DNA from: Bacteroidota bacterium
GTDB lineage: Bacteria > Bacteroidota > Bacteroidia > Bacteroidales > FEN-979
Assembly (NCBI GenBank): GCA_026391805.1
Contig: JAPLDJ010000019.1
Span: forward strand, 1-32,091
DNA: 32,091 nt
Reading direction: 5' to 3'
Part shown: piece after piece, positions 1 through 7,440 of the stretch
How the letters are laid out: the number at the start of each line of letters is the position of its first letter
Position numbering within the stretch: the stretch's first letter is position 1
Notes under the pieces: generated by a model
Databases searched by the model: none
Seen by the model: only the letters and a program-made list of their open reading frames with translations
What the model was told of the DNA's origin: nothing
Translations under genes and position numbers: made by a program

Positions 1-9
1 ACAAAGAAA

Positions 10-51
10 AAACCCAAACAACAAAATCGGATGATTTCATCGTTTGGGTTT
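10..51 (-). terminator. Hairpin with T-run downstream of tRNA-Arg
   Basis: Perfect 10-bp inverted repeat AAACCCAAAC / GTTTGGGTTT with a 22-nt loop. Read on the minus strand, the direction of tRNA-Arg, the second arm runs into a T-rich tract, as in an intrinsic terminator. The loop is long, and the rest of the transcript to the left lies outside the window, so the assignment is moderate. Confidence 0.45.
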
Positions 52-133
52 CTTGAGTTGACAGAAAACTTGACAGTTTTCAGCGACCACCTTCCGAAAC
101 ATCAGTAAATACTAATGCTTCAGAAGCGTTAAG

Positions 134-206
134 TGACTCCGAAGGGACTCGAACCCCCAACCCTCAGAACCGGAATCTGATATTCTATCCATTGAACTAC
201 GGAGCC
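134..206 (-). tRNA. tRNA-Arg (anticodon CCG)
   Basis: The minus strand folds as a 73-nt cloverleaf. The acceptor arm is GGCTCCG paired with CGGAGTC (one G-U pair), the anticodon stem is TCAGA/TCTGA around the loop TTCCGGT (anticodon CCG, arginine), and the T-loop carries GGTTCGAGTCC. The discriminator is A and no CCA is encoded, unlike the tRNA-Ser later in the window. A -7 promoter box lies 8 bp upstream of the mature 5' end. Confidence 0.97.
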
Positions 207-213
207 GTGGGGG

Positions 214-221
214 CAAAGGTA
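214..221 (-). promoter_or_regulatory. -7 box TACCTTTG for tRNA-Arg
   Basis: The minus strand reads TACCTTTG, a perfect match to the Bacteroidota -7 consensus TAnnTTTG. Its distance to position 206 means transcription would start almost at the mature tRNA 5' end. Confidence 0.7.
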
Positions 222-277
222 ATAAAAGAGTGCTACTAATCAAAATGGGAGATTAGAGATTCACTTGCTACTAAACT

Positions 278-312
278 GATGCTAGATGCTGGATGCTGGA
301 TGGAGGGTGGAG
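278..312. repeat. 7-bp tandem array (GATGCTG unit), left of the S23-type gene
   Basis: Five consecutive heptads: GATGCTA, GATGCTG, GATGCTG, GATGGAG, GGTGGAG. The unit is the reverse complement (rotated) of the CATCCAG unit at 770-832, so the four-helix-bundle gene lies between two inverted copies of one heptamer array. Confidence 0.85.
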
Positions 313-316
313 GTGT

Positions 317-688
317 TTAACCCCGGTGGTTTCGTTCGACCGCGGAGATAAAAAGATTCAACTTCTTGCCCAGCTCCATTAACCGGCTCAGACACTTCTC
401 ATACTTTTCTCTGTCAGTCAGCGATTTTGTCAGGAAAAGTGTTTTCAGATGATCTATGGTTTCATCATTTGAGGCCTGGGCAATCACAAGGAAACGAATA
501 AAATCCTGCTTGTATTTCCTGCGGCCAAATCCTTCAACAATGTTTGCCTTGACAGATTTGACCGACCTTCTGATCTGACTGCCGGTCTCATACATTTCAA
601 ATTTTTGAATATCTCTGAGTGTCAGCTCATGAATTTGCAAAACAAGTTCATTGGCGATTTTCCATATCTCAAGATCTTCATAATTCAT
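317..688 (-). CDS. Four-helix-bundle protein, S23/intervening-sequence family
   Basis: 123 aa, full length for the family (about 115-130 aa). The N-terminus [16 protein letters not shown] and the central stretch [19 protein letters not shown], followed by the RFLVIAQAS region, are the hallmarks of the S23 family. This family was first seen inside 23S rRNA intervening sequences; its members fold as four-helix bundles that can form pentamers and are related to the Avd accessory protein of diversity-generating retroelements. Here the gene stands alone: no rRNA, reverse transcriptase or variable repeat is nearby. It sits between inverted arrays of the same 7-bp repeat (278-312 and 770-832), which suggests gene and repeats may form one unit. 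The cellular role of stand-alone members is not known. Family call confident, function open. Confidence 0.88.
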   Translation of the reverse strand: MNYEDLEIWKIANELVLQIHELTLRDIQKFEMYETGSQIRRSVKSVKANIVEGFGRRKYKQDFIRFLVIAQASNDETIDHLKTLFLTKSLTDREKYEKCLSRLMELGKKLNLFISAVERNHRG

Positions 689-769
689 ATTGATTTTTTA
701 CCTTAATCGTCCAACATTAAAAAGGTAATACGAAAATCTTTAAAAATAATTTTACCTTTATTGATTATT

Positions 770-832
770 CATCCAGCATCCAGCATCCAGCATCCAGCAT
801 CCAGCATCCAGCATCCAGCATCCAGCATCAGG
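770..832. repeat. 7-bp tandem array (CATCCAG x8 plus one degenerate unit)
   Basis: Eight perfect consecutive CATCCAG units followed by CATCAGG. It ends just upstream of the -7 box at 847-854, so it occupies the upstream part of the promoter region of the 3beta-HSD-like gene. It is the inverted counterpart of the array at 278-312. A change in copy number would shift upstream promoter spacing by 7 bp per unit. Confidence 0.92.
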
Positions 833-846
833 TTAATAAAAGTTCC

Positions 847-854
847 TACTTTTG
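847..854 (+). promoter_or_regulatory. -7 box TACTTTTG
   Basis: Perfect TAnnTTTG match about 24 bp before the ATG at 878. It places the transcription start near 861, downstream of the heptamer array, and so excludes the in-frame TTG at 761 inside the array as the real start of the gene. Confidence 0.7.
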
Positions 855-877
855 CCCCCTCTACCAAATCAATAGAA

Positions 878-1903
878 ATGACTAAAATCTTACTGACCGG
901 CGGATCGGGATTCCTGGGAAGGGCGATCGTCGCTGAACTCACGGATCCCTCCTCCCCTTTGAAATTTTCCCATCTCCGGGTTTTCGACCTGAAGGAATAT
1001 TCGGGTCCGGAAAAGGATCTGATGGAATTTATTTCCGGCGACATCCGCGATTATTCAGCTGTCCTTGAAGCCTGCAGGGGCATGGACATGGTTATCCACT
1101 CTGCCGCTGTGGTGGACTGGGGAACCAAATCGGATGAGGAGATCTTCTCCGTTAATTTCAGGGGAACTGAAAACGTTTTGAAGGCCTGTACCGAACTTAA
1201 CATCAGGCACCTGGTTTATACAAGTTCCCTTGATGCCATCTTCGGCGGAAAACCGCTGGTCAATATTGATGAAACGATTGCCTATCCTGAAAAGCATCCG
1301 AACAGTTACTGCCGGAGCAAATACCTTTCCGAAAAACTTGTCCTCGAAGCAAATAACGGCGCCATCAGCACCTGCGTGCTCCGGCCTTCCGACATCTATG
1401 GCGAGGGCGATCCATTTCATGTCGGTTCGCTGATCGACATGGCGAAAGGCGGGTTTTACGTAAGGCTCGGGAACGGGAAATCGAAATCACAGCATGTGTA
1501 TGTGCGGAACATGGCCTACGCCCATCTTCTTGCTGCACATGCGCTGCTTTCGGGGAATAAGGCAGTGCCGGGGAATGCTTATCTGATAACAGACGGCCCG
1601 GGCCATAATTTCTTTCACTTTTTTGACCGGATCGTTGAAGGGGCAGGCTACCGGATATGGCCGAAGAACCTTTGGCTGCCAAGGGATTTTGCCATGATGG
1701 TCGGGTTTTTTTCAGAAATGATAGCTGTTGCTGCACGACCCGTCAAAAGGTACACCCCGAAAATGAGCCGCTTCGCAGTGATTTACACGTGCACCGATTT
1801 CACTTTCAGTTCTGAAAAGGCGAAGAGGGATTTCGGGTTTGTGCCAAAATACAGTGCTGAAGAAGCGTTTGAGAGGACAGTGAGTTTTTATAAAAAGGGT
1901 TGA
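878..1903 (+). CDS. NAD(P)-dependent 3beta-hydroxysteroid dehydrogenase/epimerase-like protein (extended SDR)
   Basis: 341 aa from the ATG at 878. The reading frame is open back to a TTG at 761, but that stretch only translates the CATCCAG array and lies upstream of the likely transcription start. The N-terminus TGGSGFLG (residues 7-14) is the Rossmann dinucleotide motif; HSAAVVDW, the TSS serines (115-117) and YCRSK (Tyr144, Lys148) supply the SDR catalytic set. Overall it resembles the 3beta-HSD/isomerase branch, which acts on the 3-OH of sterol-like or other lipids, rather than sugar epimerases. The substrate cannot be told from sequence. Monocistronic, followed by a hairpin-rich repeat. 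Confidence 0.85.
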   Translation: MTKILLTGGSGFLGRAIVAELTDPSSPLKFSHLRVFDLKEYSGPEKDLMEFISGDIRDYSAVLEACRGMDMVIHSAAVVDWGTKSDEEIFSVNFRGTENVLKACTELNIRHLVYTSSLDAIFGGKPLVNIDETIAYPEKHPNSYCRSKYLSEKLVLEANNGAISTCVLRPSDIYGEGDPFHVGSLIDMAKGGFYVRLGNGKSKSQHVYVRNMAYAHLLAAHALLSGNKAVPGNAYLITDGPGHNFFHFFDRIVEGAGYRIWPKNLWLPRDFAMMVGFFSEMIAVAARPVKRYTPKMSRFAVIYTCTDFTFSSEKAKRDFGFVPKYSAEEAFERTVSFYKKG

Positions 1904-1910
1904 ATTGTTC

Positions 1911-1999
1911 AGCCCCTTCAGGGCTGGGATTTGGATGATTCCTGTTTCCGTGGATTACATCCACGGTTATTGAAATTGTACCACTTCGTGGCATTTCAA
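1911..1999. repeat. REP-like cluster of three short inverted repeats
   Basis: AGCCC-ttca-GGGCT (1911-1925) is a perfect hairpin 7 bp after the stop codon and may also terminate transcription. CCGTGGAT / ATCCACGG (1948-1966) and TTGAAAT..CCACttcGTGG..ATTTCAA (1971-1999) follow directly. The cluster resembles the dispersed extragenic palindromes common in Bacteroidota; no second copy is in this window. Confidence 0.65.
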
Positions 2000-2038
2000 A
2001 GTTCTTCTAAAAACTGAAATCGTAATACGACTTTTCTT

Positions 2039-2046
2039 TATCTTTG
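2039..2046 (+). promoter_or_regulatory. -7 box TATCTTTG of fba
   Basis: Perfect TAnnTTTG match 24 bp before the fba ATG at 2070, giving a short leader of about 17 nt. Confidence 0.65.
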
Positions 2047-2069
2047 ATCAATATTTAAAAACGATTTTT

Positions 2070-3149
2070 ATGTCAGAAAAAATTTCATCGAAAATAGCGC
2101 CCGGCGTAGCTACCGGTAACGATCTCACCGAAATTTTCAGGATCGCCAAAGCAAACCAGTTCGCATTGCCTGCTGTGAACGCAACCGGAACAGACACCGT
2201 AAATGCCATTATGGAAGCGGCGAAGGCCGTTAATTCGCCCGTGATCGTCCAGTTTTCGAACGGAGGCGGGATCTTCTATGCGGGGAAATCCCTTTCGAAT
2301 GCCAACGAGACCGTTGCCATTAAAGGGTCCATTTCTGGCGCACAGCACATTCATGAAGTTGCTGAACTGTATGGTATCCCGGTGATCATCCATACCGACC
2401 ATGCAGCAAAGAAGCTGCTTCCCTGGATCGATGGCTTGCTTGATGCCGGTGAAGCCTTCTTCAAAAAGAACGGAAAGCCGCTGTTCAGCTCACACATGCT
2501 TGACCTTTCGGAAGAGCCGTTGGAGGAGAACATCGGTATCTGCAAACGCTACCTCGAACGGATGAGCAAAATGGGAATGACCCTTGAGATCGAACTCGGC
2601 GTGACCGGCGGGGAGGAAGACGGCGTTGACAACACAGGCATCGACAGTTCACGTTTGTACACGCAGCCTGAGCATGTCGCATTTGCATACGAAGAGCTGA
2701 GCAAAATCAGCGACCGTTTTACCATTGCCGCTTCGTTCGGGAATGTTCACGGGGTTTATAAACCGGGAAATGTGAAGCTGGAACCCATCATCCTGCACAA
2801 TTCACAGGTCTATATACAGGAAAAATACAAGACCGCTCCGAATCCTGTGAATTTCGTGTTCCATGGCGGCTCCGGTTCCGAACCGGAAAAGATCAAAGAA
2901 GCTTTGACCTACGGTGTTGTCAAGATGAACATCGATACCGATACGCAGTGGGCTTTCTGGGAAGGGGTGATGAAATATTACAAGAAGAATGAAGGCTACC
3001 TGCAGGGCCAGATCGGTAACCCGGAAGGGGAAGACAAGCCGAACAAGAAATACTATGATCCCCGCGCATGGCTGCGCGATGGCGAGAAATCAATCGTTGA
3101 AAGGCTGAAGATCGCTTTTACCGATCTGAACTGTATCGACCGGTTTTAG
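2070..3149 (+). CDS. fba: Class II fructose-bisphosphate aldolase
   Basis: 359 aa, the usual length of the class IIA (E. coli FbaA) type. It catalyses the reversible aldol cleavage of fructose-1,6-bisphosphate to DHAP and glyceraldehyde-3-phosphate in the cytoplasm. Visible motifs: IIHTDHAAKKLLPW with the catalytic Asp110 and Zn-binding His111, ELGVTGGEEDGVDN in the middle, SFGNVHGVYKPGNV with a second zinc histidine, and VFHGGSGS plus NIDTDTQW for phosphate binding. It has its own promoter and is monocistronic. Its TAG stop overlaps the TAA stop of the convergent stress-protein gene by a few bases, with no room for separate terminators. Confidence 0.97.
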   Translation: MSEKISSKIAPGVATGNDLTEIFRIAKANQFALPAVNATGTDTVNAIMEAAKAVNSPVIVQFSNGGGIFYAGKSLSNANETVAIKGSISGAQHIHEVAELYGIPVIIHTDHAAKKLLPWIDGLLDAGEAFFKKNGKPLFSSHMLDLSEEPLEENIGICKRYLERMSKMGMTLEIELGVTGGEEDGVDNTGIDSSRLYTQPEHVAFAYEELSKISDRFTIAASFGNVHGVYKPGNVKLEPIILHNSQVYIQEKYKTAPNPVNFVFHGGSGSEPEKIKEALTYGVVKMNIDTDTQWAFWEGVMKYYKKNEGYLQGQIGNPEGEDKPNKKYYDPRAWLRDGEKSIVERLKIAFTDLNCIDRF

Positions 3150-3997
3150 AACCCGAGTCCGGCAGCCAGGGTTTCCCTTGGCCTGATGCTCAGAACCGGA
3201 AGTTGTGAACGGTTGACGATCTGCTGTGCATAAGAGCCCATCCAGAGATTGGCCGTTGTGGATTCCTGCTGCGTCATGATCGCGATCAGGTTGGCATCCA
3301 CACTTTGTGCATATTCGATCATTCCGTCTGCAATGTTTTCGCATTCCTTATGGGTGATCAGGAATTTCACGCCCTCTTCCGCAAAATAATCCCCGACTTG
3401 GCTTGAATAGGTATCAACAGTACGTCTCATGGTTTTGACTTTTGAGCTGTACATGGAAACGATGTGAACCTCGGCGTTGTGTTTTTTTGCAATGTATCCG
3501 ACAAATGTCGCTTTTTGCCGGGTTTCCGTACTGCTGTCGATCGGACAGACGATCTTTGTAAGCGGTTTTTGGATATCGATACCGCTACGGATGGTAATCA
3601 CCGGGCAGGGTGAAAGGGAGACGATCCGGTTTGCATTGCTCCCGATCCAGAATTCGACGAAAACCGAAGCGCCGTGTGTACCGGTAACCACCAGCAAGGC
3701 TTTACTTTCCTTTGCCTCATCCGTAATCTCTTTATATACTTTACCTGTGCGGATCTTATAGGAGATCTTATTGCCCGGCAATTCAGGCTGGTATTTGTTC
3801 ACGAGTTCCGAAAACTGGACCTCGACCTCTTTTGTGGGATCTCCCCCGGTTTCAAATTTGTCTTTTTCTTCAACAGATTTCCGGACCCATACCAGGTCCA
3901 GATCCGTTCCGCATTTCTGGGCGATCGATAATGCATGAAGGAAAGCGTTTAATGAACTTTCCGAAAAATCAATGGCAACGACGATGTTGTTGTTCAT
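3146..3997 (-). CDS. Tandem-domain universal stress protein
   Basis: 283 aa containing two UspA domains. The first (about 1-145) carries the ATP-binding signature G-2x-G-9x-G-S complete at Gly106, Gly109, Gly119, Ser120, and an N-terminal AIDFS strand with the conserved Asp. The second (about 146-283) keeps the fold but has a degenerate loop (MGSYAQQIV), so only the first half should bind nucleotide. Last gene of a three-gene minus operon, 13 bp after the SPOR gene. It is clearly a paralogue of the protein at 4451-5290 (both share EFWIGSNA and end near QLPVLSIRP/SPVPILSIH). The role, stress or energy-state signalling, is family knowledge only. Confidence 0.93.
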   Translation of the reverse strand: MNNNIVVAIDFSESSLNAFLHALSIAQKCGTDLDLVWVRKSVEEKDKFETGGDPTKEVEVQFSELVNKYQPELPGNKISYKIRTGKVYKEITDEAKESKALLVVTGTHGASVFVEFWIGSNANRIVSLSPCPVITIRSGIDIQKPLTKIVCPIDSSTETRQKATFVGYIAKKHNAEVHIVSMYSSKVKTMRRTVDTYSSQVGDYFAEEGVKFLITHKECENIADGMIEYAQSVDANLIAIMTQQESTTANLWMGSYAQQIVNRSQLPVLSIRPRETLAAGLGF

Positions 3998-4010
3998 AGC
4001 TTCTGCTTTT

Positions 4011-4454
4011 TTATTCCGCGTTGGGTAAATTTATATTATCCGCAATGATCCAGGCATTCGGGTACTGATCGATGATCTCGTTCAGGAAGCGCTGAGCATC
4101 GAGCCGCGTTCTGAAATCCCCCACCCTTACCTTATAATTCGGCGACTTGAACGAAAGATAGGCCCTCACATCCGGATACTTTGCCTTAAATCCTTCATAG
4201 ATAGACTGCGCTTTTGTCTTGGAGTTGTTTCCAGAATCAAAAAAAATCTGGATCCTGAATCCGTCAATGCCTTCCTTGTTCTGGTTTATCCTTACATGCT
4301 TGCTGACCAGCAGGTCCACCTTTTCGTCCTGGACGATGGTGATTTCACCTTTCCCGGTTTTGGAATCCTGGGCGCAGCATCTCATTGCCGGCGCCCAAAT
4401 GAATAAACATAAGGCAACCGGGATCAGGATCGTGCTCAGGATGATGCGTTTCAT
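4011..4454 (-). CDS. Secreted SPOR-domain protein
   Basis: 147 aa. Residues 1-29 are a signal peptide (Lys-Arg, long hydrophobic core, cleavage likely after the Ala-Gln region near CCAQ; a cysteine pair there leaves a lipoprotein as a weaker option). Residues about 66-142 form a SPOR domain: FRIQIFFDSGNNSKTKAQ, then YKVRVGDFRTRLDAQRFL, the characteristic second half. SPOR domains bind glycan strands stripped of stem peptides, typically at the division septum. The start overlaps the end of the upstream stress-protein gene by 4 bp, so the two are translationally coupled. A periplasmic peptidoglycan binder between two cytosolic stress proteins is an unusual arrangement. Confidence 0.88.
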   Translation of the reverse strand: MKRIILSTILIPVALCLFIWAPAMRCCAQDSKTGKGEITIVQDEKVDLLVSKHVRINQNKEGIDGFRIQIFFDSGNNSKTKAQSIYEGFKAKYPDVRAYLSFKSPNYKVRVGDFRTRLDAQRFLNEIIDQYPNAWIIADNINLPNAE

Positions 4455-5290
4455 AAGGTAAAATGTTCCTGATAATGAATGCTTAATATCGGGACCGGCG
4501 ACTGGTTGATCATCTGCTGTGCATGAGGTCCGAGGAGGATGTTGGCCGGGGTTTCCTGTTCGGTCATGATGCTGGTCAGGTCGGCTTTCATGCCAAGGGC
4601 ATATTCGATCGTTTTTTTTGTAATGTCATTCGAAACGATCTGATCCCTCATCGGTTTTACGCCATGGCTCTCAAGATAACGGATGGCCTGGTCCACATAA
4701 TTTTCGGCAATCCGCTGAATGGATCTCAGCTGGCTGTAATGGGTGGCAACCACATGTACCTGTGAACCGAAAAGCCCTGCAAGTTTTGCAATGAACGGAA
4801 GTTTCTGAAGGGTTTCGCTGGAACTGTCAACCGGCACCAGTATCCTGTCGATGTTCTTTCCGGCAGGGAAGTCATGCCGCACAGTGATCACCGGGGTTGT
4901 TGTATAGGTGACGATCTTGAAGGCATTGCTGCCGATCCAGAATTCCTCAAATCCCGAGATGCCATGTGAACCCGTCACGATCATCAGTGCTCCCAGTGTT
5001 TTGGCCATACTGTCAAGCTCATGGTAAACCTTGCCTTTCCTGAGCTTGTAGTCGAGTTTGACCTCTTTTGCAAGATTCTTTTTATATTGTTCGATCAGCT
5101 CATCAAACCGTTTTTTCGCTTCATTCCGGTTCTCATTTGAAGTATCGGCGTATATCCCTTCGGTTGCAATAACCTTATCCACCCATACCATGATAAGATC
5201 GGATTTCAGCTTGTTTGCAAGGGGGATAGCATATTCAAGTGCATGGATGGATGTGTTCGAAAAATCTACGGCTACGATGATCGGTTGCAT
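4451..5290 (-). CDS. Tandem-domain universal stress protein
   Basis: 279 aa, two UspA domains. Domain 1 has AVDFSN at the N-terminus and an intact ATP loop G-2x-G-9x-G-S (Gly107, Gly110, Gly120, Ser121). Domain 2 (from about residue 150, ILVPVDSSSET) has a degenerate loop LGPHAQQMI. First gene of the USP-SPOR-USP operon; the operon promoter must lie in 5291-5391, back to back with that of ruvB. The closest relative in the window is the product of 3146-3997, so the operon contains an old duplication separated by the SPOR gene. Confidence 0.93.
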   Translation of the reverse strand: MQPIIVAVDFSNTSIHALEYAIPLANKLKSDLIMVWVDKVIATEGIYADTSNENRNEAKKRFDELIEQYKKNLAKEVKLDYKLRKGKVYHELDSMAKTLGALMIVTGSHGISGFEEFWIGSNAFKIVTYTTTPVITVRHDFPAGKNIDRILVPVDSSSETLQKLPFIAKLAGLFGSQVHVVATHYSQLRSIQRIAENYVDQAIRYLESHGVKPMRDQIVSNDITKKTIEYALGMKADLTSIMTEQETPANILLGPHAQQMINQSPVPILSIHYQEHFTL

Positions 5291-5391
5291 GGAAAGGAGG
5301 GTTTTTGGATTTATCCAAGGTAAAAGTACACAAAATTTATTTTTCCCTTACAACTTCCTACCCGAAATTATTTTAAAACCGCTATTTTTAG

Positions 5392-5399
5392 TACTTTTG
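5392..5399 (+). promoter_or_regulatory. -7 box TACTTTTG of the ruvB operon
   Basis: Perfect TAnnTTTG match 53 bp before the ruvB ATG. It lies in the 160-bp divergent spacer shared with the stress-protein operon. No clear -7 match is visible on the other strand; TACCTTGG is one mismatch away. Confidence 0.65.
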
Positions 5400-5452
5400 T
5401 AAAGGAAGAGTACCTCTTGCAAAGCTCTTCCCGTTACCACATAAGACCATTA

Positions 5453-6475
5453 ATGAACGACAATCTTGATCCGACCGGGACACAACTCAGTTCTGCTGAA
5501 AAGGAGATCGAAAAAGTGCTCCGGCCAACTGAATTTACTGATTTTGCCGGCCAGGAGAACATCATCGAGAACCTGAAGATCTTCGTACAGGCTGCCAGGC
5601 AGCGGAACGAACCGCTGGATCATGTGCTTCTGCACGGTCCGCCCGGGCTGGGAAAGACCACCCTGTCGTACATCATTGCCAATGAGCTGAAGGTCAACAT
5701 CCGCGTCAGTTCCGGGCCGGTGCTCGACAAACCCGGTGACCTTGCCGGGATCCTGACCAACCTGGAAGAAAACGACGTCCTGTTCATCGACGAGATCCAC
5801 CGCCTCAGTCCTGTCGTGGAGGAATACCTCTATTCGGCCATGGAAGATTTCAAGATCGACATCATGATCGAAACCGGACCGAACGCACGCAGCATCCAGA
5901 TCAAGCTTAATCCCTTTACCCTTATCGGAGCCACCACACGTTCGGGGCTGCTCACCGCTCCGCTCCGTTCCCGGTTCGGGATCAACTCCCGGCTGAACTA
6001 TTACAATGCTGCCACCCTCGAGCGGATCATCGAGCGTTCCGCCGACATCCTGAAGGTGATCATCCGGCCTGATGCCACGGCCGAGATCGCCCGCCGGAGC
6101 CGGGGAACCCCCCGTATCGCCAACCTTCTTCTGCGGCGCGTCCGCGATTTCGCCCAGATCAAAGGAGACGGGAAGATCGACCTGAAGATCAGCCAGTATG
6201 CACTGAATGCACTGAATGTCGACAAACACGGGCTCGATGAGATGGACAACAAGATCCTGCTCACCATCATCGAAAAATTCAAGGGGGGACCGGTCGGGCT
6301 CAATACCATCTCCACCGCCGTTTCTGAAGATCCCGGGACCATAGAAGAGGTGTATGAGCCTTTCCTCATACAGGAGGGCTACCTGATGCGCACGCCAAGG
6401 GGACGTGAGGCTACGGAGGCAGCATACAAGCATACGGGTAAGATCAAGCCGGGGAACCAGGAGGCATTGTTCTGA
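5453..6475 (+). CDS. ruvB: Holliday junction branch migration helicase RuvB
   Basis: 340 aa from the ATG at 5453. An in-frame TTG at 5417 is open, but MNDNLDPTG matches the family N-terminus. The hexameric AAA+ motor works with RuvA and RuvC at Holliday junctions. Walker A GPPGLGKT is at 62-69, Walker B LFIDEIH at about 110-116, sensor 1 TTRSG at 161-165, and the arginine finger region LRSRFG at 171-176. The C-terminal winged helix ends with [14 protein letters not shown]. It heads an apparent operon with queG 22 bp downstream; ruvA and ruvC are not nearby. Confidence 0.98.
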   Translation: MNDNLDPTGTQLSSAEKEIEKVLRPTEFTDFAGQENIIENLKIFVQAARQRNEPLDHVLLHGPPGLGKTTLSYIIANELKVNIRVSSGPVLDKPGDLAGILTNLEENDVLFIDEIHRLSPVVEEYLYSAMEDFKIDIMIETGPNARSIQIKLNPFTLIGATTRSGLLTAPLRSRFGINSRLNYYNAATLERIIERSADILKVIIRPDATAEIARRSRGTPRIANLLLRRVRDFAQIKGDGKIDLKISQYALNALNVDKHGLDEMDNKILLTIIEKFKGGPVGLNTISTAVSEDPGTIEEVYEPFLIQEGYLMRTPRGREATEAAYKHTGKIKPGNQEALF

Positions 6476-6497
6476 AAAAACCATTGGCCGGTCGTTC

Positions 6498-7430
6498 ATG
6501 GAACTTACCAAAGAGAAAATAAAAGAGAAGGCGCTTGAGTTGGGCTTTTCTTCCTGCGGATTTGCCGAAGCAGGAGTCCTGGAAACGGAAAACGCCTTCT
6601 TCCATAATTACCTGCAGGAAAAGCGGAATGCCGCCATGCATTACCTTGAGCGGAACCCTGAGAAACGGCTTGACCCGAGACTTGTATTTGAAGGAACGAG
6701 AACCGTCATCGGCCTTTTGCTGAACTATTTTCCTTCCGAAGCGCTGCCGGAAAAAGACAATTTCATCATCTCGAAAGATGCTTATGGCAGGGATTATCAT
6801 ATCGTAGTAAAGGAGCGCGCCAATGCGTTGATCAGTTTCATGAAAGAGACAGATGCAAATGTAAATGCGAAAGCCTATGTCGACAGCGGACCGGTGCTCG
6901 AAAAAGCCTGGGCCCGGATGTGCGGGATCGGATGGACAGGAAAAAATACACTCGTGATCAATCCATCGCGGGGCTCATTTCATTTCATTGCCATCATCCT
7001 AACCGATCTGCTTCTTGAACCTGATGCTCCCGAAACCGATCATTGCGGAAACTGCACCAGATGCATGGATGCATGCCCTACCGGTGCGCTTGAAAAACCG
7101 TTTGTACTGAACCCGTCGCTTTGCATTGCCTACCTGACAATCGAACTGAAAGAGGGGATCCCTGAAAACCTTGAAGGAAAGCTGAACGGCCGGGTCTATG
7201 GCTGTGATGCCTGCCAGGATGTTTGCCCTTACAACCGTTTCGCAATTCCTCATGAACTGCCGGAACTTCTTCCTTCAGAAACATTGAAATCCTTCAGGAA
7301 AGATGACTGGCTGAATCTGACAGAAGATCAGTTCAACCTGATGTTCAAAGAATCTTCCATCCGCAGGATCGGCTATAAAAAGCTGATGAACAACATCCGG
7401 AGCGCTTCCGGATCAACGGAAATCAACTGA
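6498..7430 (+). CDS. queG: Epoxyqueuosine reductase QueG
   Basis: 310 aa from the ATG at 6498; the frame is open further upstream only through the end of ruvB. QueG is a cobalamin- and 4Fe-4S-dependent enzyme that reduces epoxyqueuosine to queuosine in tRNA. Visible: DSGPVLEKAWA (Asp129) at the active site, GWTGKNTL, the first cluster C183-x2-C186-x2-C189-x3-C193-P, and the second set C236-x2-C239-x3-C243-P. The length fits forms lacking the C-terminal HEAT repeat. Between ruvB and the O-acyltransferase, 10 bp before the latter. Its corrinoid need pairs with the B12-dependent ribonucleotide reductase further along. Confidence 0.96.
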   Translation: MELTKEKIKEKALELGFSSCGFAEAGVLETENAFFHNYLQEKRNAAMHYLERNPEKRLDPRLVFEGTRTVIGLLLNYFPSEALPEKDNFIISKDAYGRDYHIVVKERANALISFMKETDANVNAKAYVDSGPVLEKAWARMCGIGWTGKNTLVINPSRGSFHFIAIILTDLLLEPDAPETDHCGNCTRCMDACPTGALEKPFVLNPSLCIAYLTIELKEGIPENLEGKLNGRVYGCDACQDVCPYNRFAIPHELPELLPSETLKSFRKDDWLNLTEDQFNLMFKESSIRRIGYKKLMNNIRSASGSTEIN

Positions 7431-7440
7431 CACAGGAAAA

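Noticed and set aside
317-688. Diversity-generating retroelement accessory gene (avd)
   Set aside because: The family is related to Avd, but no reverse transcriptase, template repeat or variable repeat is in the window.
770-832. CRISPR array
   Set aside because: Units are 7 bp with no spacers; none of the repeat arrays in the window has repeat-spacer structure and no cas gene is present.
761-877. N-terminal extension of the 3beta-HSD-like protein through the CATCCAG array (TTG start)
   Set aside because: It translates only the tandem repeat and lies upstream of the -7 box at 847-854; the ATG at 878 gives the canonical Rossmann start.
5450-6511. 353-residue open frame opposite ruvB
   Set aside because: Antisense shadow of a strongly conserved gene; no recognisable domain and no promoter.
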